64,000 nt of DNA from Lewinella sp. LCG006. Its GTDB lineage: Bacteria > Bacteroidota > Bacteroidia > Chitinophagales > Saprospiraceae. The translations under genes and the position numbers were made by a program. This document shows positions 53,601 through 62,450 of the stretch, in pieces; position 1 is the stretch's first letter; each line of letters opens with the position of its first letter. The notes beneath the pieces are model-generated. The model was not told where the DNA came from. It did no database searches and saw only the letters and a program-made list of their open reading frames with translations. The stretch is from positions 3,256,501 through 3,320,500 of the forward strand of contig NZ_CP160680.1 of the NCBI RefSeq assembly GCF_040784935.1, read 5' to 3'.

Positions 53601-54828
53601 AGAATTAGATCACTTATTTAAAACGGGGCTTGAAAAAACGGCGGCCTACAGCACTGCAGAAGAACAGTGGGAGGTTGTTGCTGCACGCTTGGCGCGGCCT
53701 ACCAGGCGTAAGCCAGTATGGTGGTGGTTTTTAGGGGCGGGCATAGGTGTTGTTCTGTTGTGCCTGTTGTTTTTACCAAAGAATATTGGCTCGCAACCAG
53801 CTATCGGCGCGTTTAAAATTCCGATTGCCACTACCCGCTCGGGCGCTGCTCTAGCGCCGGAAGTGCGCTCGGATGTTGCTAAAGGAACCATAGAACTAAT
53901 TGAGCCAGCAAGGAAGCTACAGCCTTCGGCTACAAGTCTTCCGGTAGCGCCTATCACTGCGCCACAGGCCGGAGCAAAGACCACGAGGGACGTTCAGTAC
54001 AAGCAGGTAGGTGCCACTGTTGTAGCGGAAGACGAAGACGTGGAGTCTTCACCTTCATCCACTGGTGTTGATCGGAAGGAAATGCCTGTGTTTTCTGTTT
54101 TGGAAGCTCGCAAGGTTCTTGTTGTCAGGAATATAGCCATGTTGCCTTTAGAGGAGCTGACCAGTATTACGAAAAAAAGTACACCTGTTTTGATGGAAGT
54201 TCATTATGAGCAGCCGCTACAGGTTGAGGTAGCTTCCGCTTCAAGATGGATACTAGGCCTTGGCATACAACGGGATTTTATCAATTCAGGAAAGGTGATG
54301 GTCGATTATCCAAATTTGCCTTATTATGGAATGCTTGCAATGATTTTTTTGCCTCATTGGCAAGCCAGCCTGGAGTATGGTGTAGGAAATGCCGAAAGGA
54401 CAATCATGGGCGACCCCCGCACCTACCGTGTTCCAATTATTGATGCACCTCAGGAGGGGGATCTTCCGACGGCCACGCAGCTTCGTTATCGCAACCAAAG
54501 CCTGGATGTTCAGGTCGCTTACCATTTGCCCCAGCTGAAAAAAATAGGGCTTTCGCTCAATACGGGCTTACAATGGAACAAAGACAGCAAGATCAATGCT
54601 GTTTATGACTATGAGGGTATCTACCAGCCAGTGACGGTAATTGCGGTACTCCCGGATACCAAGTTGGCCTTGTCGGACTTTACCTTAGGAGCAGACTTAA
54701 GCTATCCTTTGACCAATACTTACCGCCTGCACGGTGGTTTTCAACAATACTTTTCGCTAGATCGTAGTGGTACTTTTCGCTGGCCTTTGCGGCGACGAGT
54801 GCAACTGGGCTTGAGTTATCAATTTTAA
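53590..54828 (+). CDS. Anti-sigma factor fused to an outer-membrane-like beta-barrel
   Basis: The 412-residue protein starts at ATG 53590, overlapping the sigma stop. The first 60 residues (ELDHLFKTGLEKTAAYSTAE, EEQWEVVAARLARP) look like the cytoplasmic anti-sigma helix pair. Then comes a membrane helix (VWWWFLGAGIGVVLLCLLFL, about 45-65), a Pro/Ala/Ser-rich linker (65-210) and a C-terminal part (about 215-412) with alternating strands: WILGLGIQRDFINSGKVMVD, NQSLDVQVAYHLPQLKKIGL, LGADLSYPLTNTYRLHGGF and the aromatic end LGLSYQF. If correct, a single protein could span both membranes and sense barrel assembly. The topology is inferred only from sequence. Confidence 0.65.
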   Translation: MENRELDHLFKTGLEKTAAYSTAEEQWEVVAARLARPTRRKPVWWWFLGAGIGVVLLCLLFLPKNIGSQPAIGAFKIPIATTRSGAALAPEVRSDVAKGTIELIEPARKLQPSATSLPVAPITAPQAGAKTTRDVQYKQVGATVVAEDEDVESSPSSTGVDRKEMPVFSVLEARKVLVVRNIAMLPLEELTSITKKSTPVLMEVHYEQPLQVEVASASRWILGLGIQRDFINSGKVMVDYPNLPYYGMLAMIFLPHWQASLEYGVGNAERTIMGDPRTYRVPIIDAPQEGDLPTATQLRYRNQSLDVQVAYHLPQLKKIGLSLNTGLQWNKDSKINAVYDYEGIYQPVTVIAVLPDTKLALSDFTLGADLSYPLTNTYRLHGGFQQYFSLDRSGTFRWPLRRRVQLGLSYQF

Positions 54829-54849
54829 ACATTAGCAATACGCATCAAC

Positions 54850-55785
54850 ATGACCAAAGACAGAAGAACCTTCCTCAAGAATACTGCTCTGGCAACCCTA
54901 GGTTTGGGTTTAGGAAGCTCGGCCAAGGCCGAAGCAGCCGCAGGGCAGCCTACTTCCTTAATTACCTGTGATCGGACGACACTTGACTATTATGGTGAAG
55001 GCCCTTTTTACACCGAGAATCCGCCCATGTTGGAGGGCAATCAGCTGGCCGAAAGTGATGAACCAGGCGAGCGGATGATCATCAGCGGGCGAGTGCTCAA
55101 TCTGAGTTGCTCGGAGTTTATTCCCAATACGGTGGTGGATGTTTGGCATGCGGATAACGATGGCGCTTATGATAACAATGGTTATAAACTAAGAGGATTT
55201 ACCCTTACCAACGAGCAGGGCTTTTACCTGTTTGAAACCATTAAGCCAGGTAAATACCTCAACGGGAACAGCTTTCGCCCTTCACATATTCACTACAAGA
55301 TTACCCCTCCAGGCTTTCCTCAATTGATCACCCAACTTTACTTTGCGGGGGATGATAGTATCCCTGGCGACGCTGCGGCTTCGATCACCTCAGGTACTTA
55401 TGATGCGAGTAATCGGATCATCTCCTTGACAGAAAATGCCAATGGGGTACTGGAAGGAACCTTTGATATTGTGATCAATGGCGAGGGCATAGCAGTGGGC
55501 ACCAACGATTTGCACCTGAGCAAGGGGATGGTTTACCAAGTGTCGCCCAACCCCTTTACGTCGGAGTTGACGATTCATTACGGTGTCTTCAAAAGAGCCA
55601 AGGTAGGTCTGGTTGTCTTTGATTTGGTAGGCCGACAAGTAGCGGTACTGGAAGATAGTGAGAAGCTGCCGGAAAAGTATTATGCTACCTGGCAGCCAGA
55701 TAGTGCCTTGCCTAGTGGGCATTATTTCGTTGCATTAAAAATCAATGATCTACAAGTTCATTACTTGAAAGTGGTGAAAGTATAA
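54850..55785 (+). CDS. Tat-exported intradiol dioxygenase-like protein with T9SS sorting domain
   Basis: The 311-residue protein begins with a twin-arginine signal (DRRTFLKNTALATLGLGLG), which implies export in folded form. The body matches intradiol ring-cleavage dioxygenases (protocatechuate type): VVDVWHADNDGAYDNNGYKL, GFYLFETIKPGKYLNG and SFRPSHIHYKITPPGFPQLI. Expected Fe(III) ligands are Tyr107, Tyr136, His146 and His148. The last 80 residues (MVYQVSPNPFTSELTIHYGV, LPSGHYFVALKINDLQVHYL) are a type A T9SS sorting domain. Tat export followed by T9SS secretion would put a metal enzyme on the surface. It follows the anti-sigma barrel gene by 22 bases. Its substrate is unknown. Confidence 0.85.
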   Translation: MTKDRRTFLKNTALATLGLGLGSSAKAEAAAGQPTSLITCDRTTLDYYGEGPFYTENPPMLEGNQLAESDEPGERMIISGRVLNLSCSEFIPNTVVDVWHADNDGAYDNNGYKLRGFTLTNEQGFYLFETIKPGKYLNGNSFRPSHIHYKITPPGFPQLITQLYFAGDDSIPGDAAASITSGTYDASNRIISLTENANGVLEGTFDIVINGEGIAVGTNDLHLSKGMVYQVSPNPFTSELTIHYGVFKRAKVGLVVFDLVGRQVAVLEDSEKLPEKYYATWQPDSALPSGHYFVALKINDLQVHYLKVVKV

Positions 55786-55847
55786 CGGGGGAGAATATTC
55801 GTAAAAAAAGTTATCTTACTAGCTGGAAAATCACCACATATCTAGCT

Positions 55848-57152
55848 ATGAGTCAGTTGCAACGCCGCCTAACCCTCTACGGCCTTACGATGATTGCCGT
55901 CGGCAGTTGTATCGGGGCTGGTATTTTTGCCACACCTGGTAAGATTGCTGCTGATTTTCCGCACGCGGGTTGGGTGGTTGTCATCTGGGTTGTTGGAGGC
56001 CTGGTGACACTAACAGGGGCGCTGACTTTTGCTGAACTTGGAGGGATTTTCCCGAAAGCGGGAGGTATTTATGTTTATCTACGCGAAGCCTATGGAGAGC
56101 TTACCGCTTTTCTCTATGGTTGGGTGACTTTACTGGTGGTGAATACGGGGTCATTGGCGGCATTAGCACTAATCTTTGCCAAATACCTTACTTTTTTTGT
56201 GCCTTTAAGCGAGGCCGCGCAAATTTTTATTGCAGCGGGCACCATTTTAGGGCTCACCTTGCTGAATATTCGGGGAATCAACACCAGTCAATGGATCATC
56301 AACATTTTCACGACAACAAAATTGCTGGCCTTGCTGCTGATCGTTTTGATTGCGACGCTTTTTCGCGATCAAACGACGCACCAGCCTATTTGGTCCTTGC
56401 AGCATAACTTACCTGATGATTGGGGGAAACTATTACTGACGGCGTTAATTGGTGTTTTGTGGTCTTTTGGGGGTTGGCATCACGCTACTTATTTGGCGGG
56501 CGAAACCAGGCATCCACAGCGCAATGTACCGCTAGCCATGTTGTTCGGGGCCAGCATCGTCACACTGATGTACGTTTTGGCTAACCTGGCTTATCTATGG
56601 CTATTGCCGATTGAACAATTGGCTGGCAGCGAACGTGTTGCCGGTGATGCATTAGAAGCGGTGATGGATGGCGGAGGTAAAGCAGTAGCTTTATTGATTG
56701 GTGTTTCTGTGTTTGGGACAATCGCTATTTACACCATGTCGGCCCCCCGAATCTATTTTGCTATGGCACGCGACGGTGTGTTTTTTAAAGAACTGGGCAA
56801 GGTCCATCCGCGTTTTCAAACACCCGCCAATGCGATGCTGGCACAGGCTATTTGGGCGGTTTTATTGCTCTTGTTTTGGGGACAGTTTCACGATCTGATT
56901 ACCTATGTGACCTTTATTGATATCGCCTTTATGGCACTGGCTGCCGCAGGTATTTTTATCTTTCGGAAACGACTTCCAGACGTGAGTAGACCCTACCGGG
57001 CGTGGGGGTACCCTGTTATTCCAGGTATTTACCTTTTAATCACCACCCTGTTTTTGTTGAATACCCTAGTTGAACGTCCCGTTCAGGCGATTGCCGGATT
57101 GTTGGTGCTAGGTATTGGTGTGGTGTTGTTCTATCGCTTTAAGAAACCCTGA
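55848..57152 (+). CDS. APC-family amino acid permease
   Basis: The 434-residue inner-membrane protein has about 12 hydrophobic segments. The N-terminal helix TMIAVGSCIGAGIFATPGKI holds the unwound Gly-rich substrate-binding stretch typical of APC permeases. VVIWVVGGLVTLTGALTFAE and LGGIFPKAGGIYVYLREAYG are family blocks. It resembles the LAT/basic amino-acid or polyamine transporters, but the specificity cannot be read. It lies 62 bases after the dioxygenase-like gene, possibly in the same transcript. A spacer of about 195 bases separates it from the converging DUF6427 gene. Confidence 0.88.
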   Translation: MSQLQRRLTLYGLTMIAVGSCIGAGIFATPGKIAADFPHAGWVVVIWVVGGLVTLTGALTFAELGGIFPKAGGIYVYLREAYGELTAFLYGWVTLLVVNTGSLAALALIFAKYLTFFVPLSEAAQIFIAAGTILGLTLLNIRGINTSQWIINIFTTTKLLALLLIVLIATLFRDQTTHQPIWSLQHNLPDDWGKLLLTALIGVLWSFGGWHHATYLAGETRHPQRNVPLAMLFGASIVTLMYVLANLAYLWLLPIEQLAGSERVAGDALEAVMDGGGKAVALLIGVSVFGTIAIYTMSAPRIYFAMARDGVFFKELGKVHPRFQTPANAMLAQAIWAVLLLLFWGQFHDLITYVTFIDIAFMALAAAGIFIFRKRLPDVSRPYRAWGYPVIPGIYLLITTLFLLNTLVERPVQAIAGLLVLGIGVVLFYRFKKP

Positions 57153-57347
57153 TTACACGCTATTATACAGCTACAGCTACACCAGCGCTGGCAAGCAAGC
57201 TGTTGAATAGATCAAGGCCATTTCACCGAGCACATGAATCATGTCATCATCATCACAATTGGACCTTGGGAAAACGACTACGCCAAATTTTATAATACTT
57301 ACAATCTATCGTGTGAATTGAATAAGAGACGCAAGAGTAGATAAAAT

Positions 57348-58337
57348 CTACCATAAAGGCAGCTTAAGCACGGACGCAAAATTCAGATAAAAAAGAAGGA
57401 TGAGTAGTACCAGATGCCAGGCTTCTGCTGTTTGAGATTTTGCTTTCGTGAAATTGAAGCTCAGTAGTATACCTGCTATAGGAACCAAGGCCTGCCATTG
57501 CTGCATATTCCAAGGCATCAGCCACCATATAGATAGACCAGCACCAAGAAGTAGCCAATATAGAATGTCTATCTTGATTTGAACATCCATTTTGGTTTTG
57601 GCGAGGTAATGACGGCGACTCGACAGTAGGATGACGAGCAGTGCAATCATGACCACATTTGTCACAAAAGGGATTTTGCTCCAAGTGATCGTTTGTGGCA
57701 AGGAAAAGGCAGCACGCCATTGTTGCTCCCAGAAAACAGGAAGCATATCGTACCAGTAATAGGCTATACCAATGAGGTAAAGAGGCAAGAGTGCACCGAT
57801 GAATAAGATCAATTGGTCTCTGAACTTCCCTGATTTTAGAATAGGCAGCATGGCACTATAGGCCAAAAGGAAAATGAGGTAAGTTGGTACAAAAAGTGCT
57901 GCTACTCCCATCCAGAACCCCGTATTGAAAATGTGATCAGCAGCGTTGTTGATGCGAAAGGCTTTTAGGTAGGATCGAAGGGATAAAAAGAGGAAAACAT
58001 TGGCGAAGAGGTAGCCAGAATACTCATGAAAAGCAGGAAGCAGGGACCCCAAAAGCACCACAAAGACCCCGGGGAAGAGGTTGGGAGGACTGGTGATACG
58101 GTGTGCGAAAATGATGCCGTTCGCCAACAAAGCTTGAACAAAGAGTAGCGCAATGACCAGCGGAAGCGTAAACATCGTAGCTCCGTCTAACCAGGAAGTC
58201 ACCCAGGTATTGCCCAGGCCCGGCATGGCTTGGACGGGAGTAGCACTCTGCCAGAAATCAGGCAAATGCAAAAAGAGGACATACCCTAAAATCAGAATAC
58301 CAGCCAGGAGCTGATTGGTTCGGAAAATACTTAACAC
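57348..58337 (-). CDS. DUF6427-like integral membrane protein
   Basis: The 329-residue protein is almost wholly hydrophobic with about nine membrane segments. It starts MLSIFRTNQLLAGILILGYV, followed by short loops with few charged residues and motifs such as LPAFHEYSGYLFANVFLFLS and FVPTYLIFLLAYSAMLPILK. This fits DUF6427, a Bacteroidota membrane family of unknown role sometimes seen near gliding/T9SS genes. No catalytic motif is seen. It converges on the APC permease and appears monocistronic. Confidence 0.6.
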   Translation of the reverse strand: MLSIFRTNQLLAGILILGYVLFLHLPDFWQSATPVQAMPGLGNTWVTSWLDGATMFTLPLVIALLFVQALLANGIIFAHRITSPPNLFPGVFVVLLGSLLPAFHEYSGYLFANVFLFLSLRSYLKAFRINNAADHIFNTGFWMGVAALFVPTYLIFLLAYSAMLPILKSGKFRDQLILFIGALLPLYLIGIAYYWYDMLPVFWEQQWRAAFSLPQTITWSKIPFVTNVVMIALLVILLSSRRHYLAKTKMDVQIKIDILYWLLLGAGLSIWWLMPWNMQQWQALVPIAGILLSFNFTKAKSQTAEAWHLVLLILLFYLNFASVLKLPLW

Positions 58338-58481
58338 GCTCGCTCAGTTGTGAACTTCAAATGTAGGCAAAACGATGCACCTCTGTATGAAAAATAGATT
58401 TTTATATAAAATTTCTTAATGAGAGTACTTAGGTTGACCTTGTCCCAAGCCTGTAGATGGATTCGAGCTGCTTCGCTACCT

Positions 58482-58784
58482 TTAGTTCAGCGAAAACCCC
58501 TGTGTTTCGTTGCAGGCGAAAAAACTAAGTTCAATAACCTTCAGCTCCTCTCTTTCACACCAAGGTAAGCTAGCCACCAGTTCGCGCGCATGCCATTCGG
58601 TTTGAGCGGGCAGGATAGCCCACCACAAGCCTTCTTCTTCGGCGACAGCGTACTGTAAAATCGCTCCGCTCAATAGCAAACGATCCACAGCGAGTGCTTG
58701 GGCGGTAGCCAGTTCTGTGCCCGACTCATAAGGAAGCATAAAGGGGAGTTTGCAGCGGATGAGAAAGTGTGCAGGGGTAAACAT
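58482..58784 (-). CDS. Small dimeric alpha/beta-barrel protein (YciI/muconolactone isomerase-like)
   Basis: The 100-residue protein shows the beta-alpha-beta-beta-alpha-beta order of the ferredoxin-like barrel family: HFLIRCKLPFMLPYE, then a helix with TELATAQALAVDRLLLSGAI, LQYAVAEEEGLWWAILPAQT, a helix (EWHARELVASLPWCEREE) and VIELSFF. Helix spacing, the LPW turn and the final strand resemble muconolactone isomerase and YciI proteins. The closeness of an intradiol dioxygenase-like gene makes an aromatic catabolic link tempting but unproved, because muconolactone isomerase acts in the same pathway. Confidence 0.5.
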   Translation of the reverse strand: MFTPAHFLIRCKLPFMLPYESGTELATAQALAVDRLLLSGAILQYAVAEEEGLWWAILPAQTEWHARELVASLPWCEREELKVIELSFFACNETQGFSLN

Positions 58785-58962
58785 AGATGGTATTTTTATG
58801 CAATAATTTGGCCACTATGAGCTGTTGGGCAAAGGTATTTTTTTCTACAATTTTCTTGGATAAAGGAAGTTGGATTGTCGGATATTTTACTTGGAAAGGA
58901 TGGTTTGTGTGGACATTGGTCGTAAATTTGTCATTTCAATTCAATGTCAATAATCCCAAATT

Positions 58963-59841
58963 ATGAAACGCATCATTGTTATTCTGTCCGCGCTGTTCAT
59001 TTTCTCACCAGCCTTTACACAAAACTACTTGCCGGTGGTGATCAATGGGGAAGTGTTTTTTAAAACGGAACTGGAAACTTCTGAGGGAATCGTCCCGGCA
59101 GAAGTTACGATCGCCAACTTTGAGAAAATTAATGGCCAGCTCTACAATCGGGTGTTTTTTAAGCGCAACCTGGAAGCAGATATGTTCATCGGTTACTTGC
59201 GGGAGGACCCAGGAGCGGGGGAGATTTATTTCCGCACCACCACTAATCCTCAAGAGTTTTTGGTTTATGATATTAGCCTGGAAGTAGGGGAGAGTATCAT
59301 TTTGAATGCCCGTTGGTGTGATGGGGTAGCGGGCGATGTAGCTACGGTGGTGAGTGTAACCGAAACAGTGGGCTTGCGCGAAGTAGTTTTTGATCGCCAA
59401 ATAGGCAATGACCTGATTTGTGAAACCCTCACCTTTATCGAAGGGGTGGGACCTAGTGCCAGTTTGATTTTTCCCATCTTTCGTAATGCTATTGCAGAAA
59501 ATGGTGTAGCGCAAAGTCTTTGCCACGCTTCGCACGAAGCGGTTATTTATTATCCCGCCGGTACGGATACCGATCTTTGTGGCGCTGGAATTACCAGTAC
59601 CGATATTCCTGCACAAGCTGAGGCAATAAAAGTGTTTCCCAATCCAGTAAGCACCCAACTACAAGTGAACGGACTGCCCGCAGGAAGCACAATAGTGGTC
59701 TATAATGGTTACGGACAAGTAATTCCGAGCGTTTTCACGGGGCAGCACTTGGATAGCAGCAAGTGGTCGGCCGGGCTATATGTGCTGGAGATAGAATTGC
59801 CGAGTGGTGAGCGTGTGGTACGGAAAGTGGTGAAGCGGTAG
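58963..59841 (+). CDS. T9SS-secreted protein with type A sorting domain
   Basis: The 292-residue protein has a signal peptide (MKRIIVILSALFIFSPAFTQ). The middle (about 25-215) is beta-rich without recognised family (LPVVINGEVFFKTELETSEG, EIYFRTTTNPQEFLVYDISL). The last 75 residues are a type A T9SS domain: IKVFPNPVSTQLQVNGLPAG, TIVVYNGYGQVI, WSAGLYVLEIELPSGERVVR and KVVKR. FPNP and the final basic Lys-rich tail are the hallmarks. It should be secreted or attached to the surface. It has no clear partner; the tandem repeats after it belong to a spacer. Function unknown. Confidence 0.85.
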   Translation: MKRIIVILSALFIFSPAFTQNYLPVVINGEVFFKTELETSEGIVPAEVTIANFEKINGQLYNRVFFKRNLEADMFIGYLREDPGAGEIYFRTTTNPQEFLVYDISLEVGESIILNARWCDGVAGDVATVVSVTETVGLREVVFDRQIGNDLICETLTFIEGVGPSASLIFPIFRNAIAENGVAQSLCHASHEAVIYYPAGTDTDLCGAGITSTDIPAQAEAIKVFPNPVSTQLQVNGLPAGSTIVVYNGYGQVIPSVFTGQHLDSSKWSAGLYVLEIELPSGERVVRKVVKR

Positions 59842-59850
59842 GGGGGAGCT

Positions 59851-59919
59851 TGATCGTATGATCGTATTGGTACGATTGGGGTGTGCTGATCGTACGATCG
59901 CACTAGTACGATCAGGGGT
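59851..59919. repeat. Tandem imperfect repeats with GATCGTACGATC core
   Basis: Two copies of about 33 bp (59851-59882 and 59887-59919) are spaced 36 bp apart. Each holds two GATCGTAYGATC-type palindromes and a GTACGATY...GGGGT tail. They lie between a T9SS cargo gene and the DUF1990 gene. They may bind a regulator or be a genome-specific repeat. Confidence 0.65.
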
Positions 59920-59996
59920 AACCACAAGTGCTTTCATTTGTTTCAAAACAAATTGAAAGATTAGGTGTTTTATCACCAAATCAATTCCAGCACCCT

Positions 59997-60608
59997 ATGC
60001 GTGTCCACCTTCGTCAACCAAGCAGTACCCAGTTGCAGGCCTATCTGACAGCCGTTCAGCATCAGCCATTTTCTTATCAGGAAGTAGGGGCCAGTACTGG
60101 TGTTTTTCCTCCAGGCTATCACCAGCATCGCAATCGTTTCTACTTAGGGGAAGGTGCTACATGTTGGCAACTGGCCAAAACGGCGATTGATCAGTGGCAA
60201 CCATTCAACAATGGTTGGGCAAGCGTATTTCCGGTAGCGGCACCCATTGAGGTAGATAATTCGGTGGTGGTTTGCTTTCGTATTTTTGGCGTTTGGTGGA
60301 AGAATGTTTGCCGAATTGTCTATGTTCTAAATACCAACAGCACGTATGGTTTTGCTTATGGTACGCTACCTGGCCACGTAGGGCGTGGAGAGGAGTACTT
60401 TGGCGTAGAACGCGATGAGGACGGCAAATGCTGGTTTGTACTCAAGGCTTACAGTCAGCCCGACTATTGGGGGGCACGGTTGTTTCCCTGGTTTTTACGC
60501 TGGCAACAAGGACGGTTTGTGCGTGCTGCGGCTAAGAGCATGCAGCTTGCTTGCCAAGGAGATCAGCAGAACAACGCTAGTAGTCATGCAAAAACGTATC
60601 AAAACTAA
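59997..60608 (+). CDS. DUF1990-family protein
   Basis: The 203-residue protein starts at ATG 59997 (MRVHLRQPSSTQLQAYLTAV); an earlier GTG frame overlaps the repeats. It resembles DUF1990, a family also found in plants and cyanobacteria: FSYQEVGAST, GYHQHRNRFYLGEGATCWQL, WQPFNNGWASVFPVAAPIEV, NSVVVCFRIFGVWWKNVCRI and YGFAYGTLPGHVGRGEEYFG. Members are soluble beta-rich proteins, function unknown. It is followed by a YndJ-like membrane protein after six bases, a pairing seen in other bacteria, so the two probably act together. Confidence 0.82.
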   Translation: MRVHLRQPSSTQLQAYLTAVQHQPFSYQEVGASTGVFPPGYHQHRNRFYLGEGATCWQLAKTAIDQWQPFNNGWASVFPVAAPIEVDNSVVVCFRIFGVWWKNVCRIVYVLNTNSTYGFAYGTLPGHVGRGEEYFGVERDEDGKCWFVLKAYSQPDYWGARLFPWFLRWQQGRFVRAAAKSMQLACQGDQQNNASSHAKTYQN

Positions 60609-60614
60609 GTGAAG

Positions 60615-61502
60615 ATGGCAAAAAGCACCTGGCCAAAACTGCCCTGGACAGCCTTGGTGCTGTTTGTCAGTAGCATCCTTTTGTTGCCTATTCAAGCACA
60701 GTGGGCACCGGCTTACTTGTATTGGATACTTCTGGCGGGCCCCGTGTTGTTTGTGCCTTGGGGCTTGGCCTTGCTGACGAAGCAGTGGTTGGCACAGCCC
60801 TTGTTGTTGATACGGTTTGTGCCCTTTGCGGCAATGACGCTGGTAGCTGCTTTTTGCCTCCCTGCCGGCCCACTAGCGGCTACATTAGCTGGCCTGTGGA
60901 TGTTGGTGGTGGCTGGCCTGGGATTGTGGCTAGGTAGGCATTATCAGAAATTGCCGTTCGCGGTACTGCTGGCTATTGTTTTTCTGGGAGTAGCGTCTGC
61001 CTGGGCGTTTGCCGAACGGTTGGGATGGCAACCGCTGGGTTTTGATCCATTGATTGTGTTGCTCACTGCTATTCATTTTCATTATGCGGGTTTTGCACTG
61101 GCCTTGATGACGGCTTTTTTGCCCCAGAGTCGCTGGCAAAGCTTACTGAGTAAAGGGCTCATTATTGGCGTAGGAGGTGTGGCGGTAGGGATCACTAGCA
61201 CACAGCTGGAAGGTCCGGCCTGGTTGGAGGTGACAGCTGTGACCCTCATGGTATTGATAGGCTGGGGAGTTGCTTTTCTACAGTGGCAGGAGGCCCGAAG
61301 GGTGCAGTTCACAACAAGGAGTTTGCTGTTAATGATGGGGAGTGTGGCACTTTTTTGCGGCTTGCTGTTGGCGCTGCTCTATGGCTGGCGTTTTGCACAG
61401 CAGTGGCCTTGGCTGACGATCCCCTGGATGTATGCTACCCATGGGGTGTTGAATTCGGTAGGATTCACTTTACTGACGTTACTGGGGAGAAGTATTAGGT
61501 AG
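60615..61502 (+). CDS. YndJ-like membrane protein
   Basis: The 295-residue protein has about ten hydrophobic segments: WTALVLFVSSILLLPIQAQW, LYWILLAGPVLFVPWGLALL, LTAIHFHYAGFALALMTAFL and GWGVAFLQWQEARRVQFTTR. HFHYAGF is the most distinctive block and matches YndJ-like proteins. ATG 60615 is preferred over GTG 60609. It directly follows the DUF1990 gene with a tiny gap, so they are probably one operon. A function in membrane or lipid physiology is inferred only from topology. Confidence 0.72.
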   Translation: MAKSTWPKLPWTALVLFVSSILLLPIQAQWAPAYLYWILLAGPVLFVPWGLALLTKQWLAQPLLLIRFVPFAAMTLVAAFCLPAGPLAATLAGLWMLVVAGLGLWLGRHYQKLPFAVLLAIVFLGVASAWAFAERLGWQPLGFDPLIVLLTAIHFHYAGFALALMTAFLPQSRWQSLLSKGLIIGVGGVAVGITSTQLEGPAWLEVTAVTLMVLIGWGVAFLQWQEARRVQFTTRSLLLMMGSVALFCGLLLALLYGWRFAQQWPWLTIPWMYATHGVLNSVGFTLLTLLGRSIR

Positions 61503-61808
61503 CGTTGTATTGGTTCTAAATGCGTTTAGTTCCGCACTAAATCAAAGGGATTCTCCTCCCTCGATCCTGTGGATCGGTCCCTCCAGCGGGACACATTTTG
61601 ATGGTGCTAGTAGCAAGAATAACACCGATTGCTTAGGTGATACTACCTGAATTTGGCATTCGGAGGTAGAGTTCTTTTGGTGAAAAAGCAGAATCAATAC
61701 AATGATGCCTAGAAGAGAGGGATGCGCCCAAAAAATGAAAGATGACTGCTGAGGATAGAGAATAAAATAGAAACTACTGTATTTTTACGAAAATTAAATA
61801 CCTAAGCG
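61503..61808. other. 306-base intergenic region with twin hairpins
   Basis: CGATCC-TGT-GGATCG (61562-61576) and GTCCC-tccagc-GGGAC (61577-61592) form two adjacent small hairpins, with AAATCAAA/TTTTGAT sequences outside them. No protein gene or typical terminator tail is visible. Nothing else recognisable lies in the rest of the spacer. Confidence 0.55.
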
Positions 61809-62447
61809 ATGATAAAGAATTTGTTCTTACCCCTGCTATTGATGTTTTCACTGACCCTAAGCCACGCGCAAATTAAAGCAGTCACAGAAAACGGTGACGA
61901 AGTGACTCTCTACGATGACGGTACCTGGAGTTATGATGATCTGGAGATGACCGACGAAGCAGAAATATTGATGAATCCTGCGACTTTTGAAAAAAGTGAT
62001 AAGGCTACTTTTTTGCTAAAGAGCAGCAAGAACAATTTTGGCTTTTATCTGAATCCGAAGGAATGGACTTTTTCGAAAGAGGGGGAAAATCCGGCGGCAG
62101 AGTATGAGCTGCACCTCAAATCGGGTGATCTCTACGCGATGATTATCTCCGAACAATGGGAAATTCCCCTGGAAAATCTACGCGAAATAGCAGTGAGTAA
62201 AGCCAAAGCAGCAGCACCGGACCTACAGGTGGTAAAGGAAGAATACCGAATAGTGAATGGACTAAAAATGCTGCACCTGCAAATGAACGGAACGATACAG
62301 GGTATTAAGTTTTCGTACTACGGTTACTATTACTCTGATGTAGCGGGCACTGTACAGTACGTTACATTTACCTCGCAAAGTTTGATCGAAAGCTACCGTG
62401 AGCAGTGCGATGCCTTGCTGAATGGCCTGGTTGTTATAGAAAAATAG
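61809..62447 (+). CDS. Secreted hypothetical protein
   Basis: The 212-residue protein has a signal peptide (NLFLPLLLMFSLTLSHAQ). A short domain resembling DUF3157 follows (IKAVTENGDEVTLYDDGTW, with the characteristic DGTW turn). The rest (about 50-212) is alpha/beta with KNNFGFYLNPKEWTFSKEGE and QYVTFTSQSLIESYREQCDA; its layout recalls proteins that bind fatty-acid or peptide ligands, but no family is certain. It is three bases before the FKBP isomerase gene, so they are co-transcribed. Confidence 0.55.
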   Translation: MIKNLFLPLLLMFSLTLSHAQIKAVTENGDEVTLYDDGTWSYDDLEMTDEAEILMNPATFEKSDKATFLLKSSKNNFGFYLNPKEWTFSKEGENPAAEYELHLKSGDLYAMIISEQWEIPLENLREIAVSKAKAAAPDLQVVKEEYRIVNGLKMLHLQMNGTIQGIKFSYYGYYYSDVAGTVQYVTFTSQSLIESYREQCDALLNGLVVIEK

Positions 62448-62450
62448 AAA

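Noticed and set aside
57234-57344. 36-codon frame after the permease gene
   Set aside because: Short, no family resemblance, and in the spacer between converging genes. Possibly a gene remnant, but unsupported.
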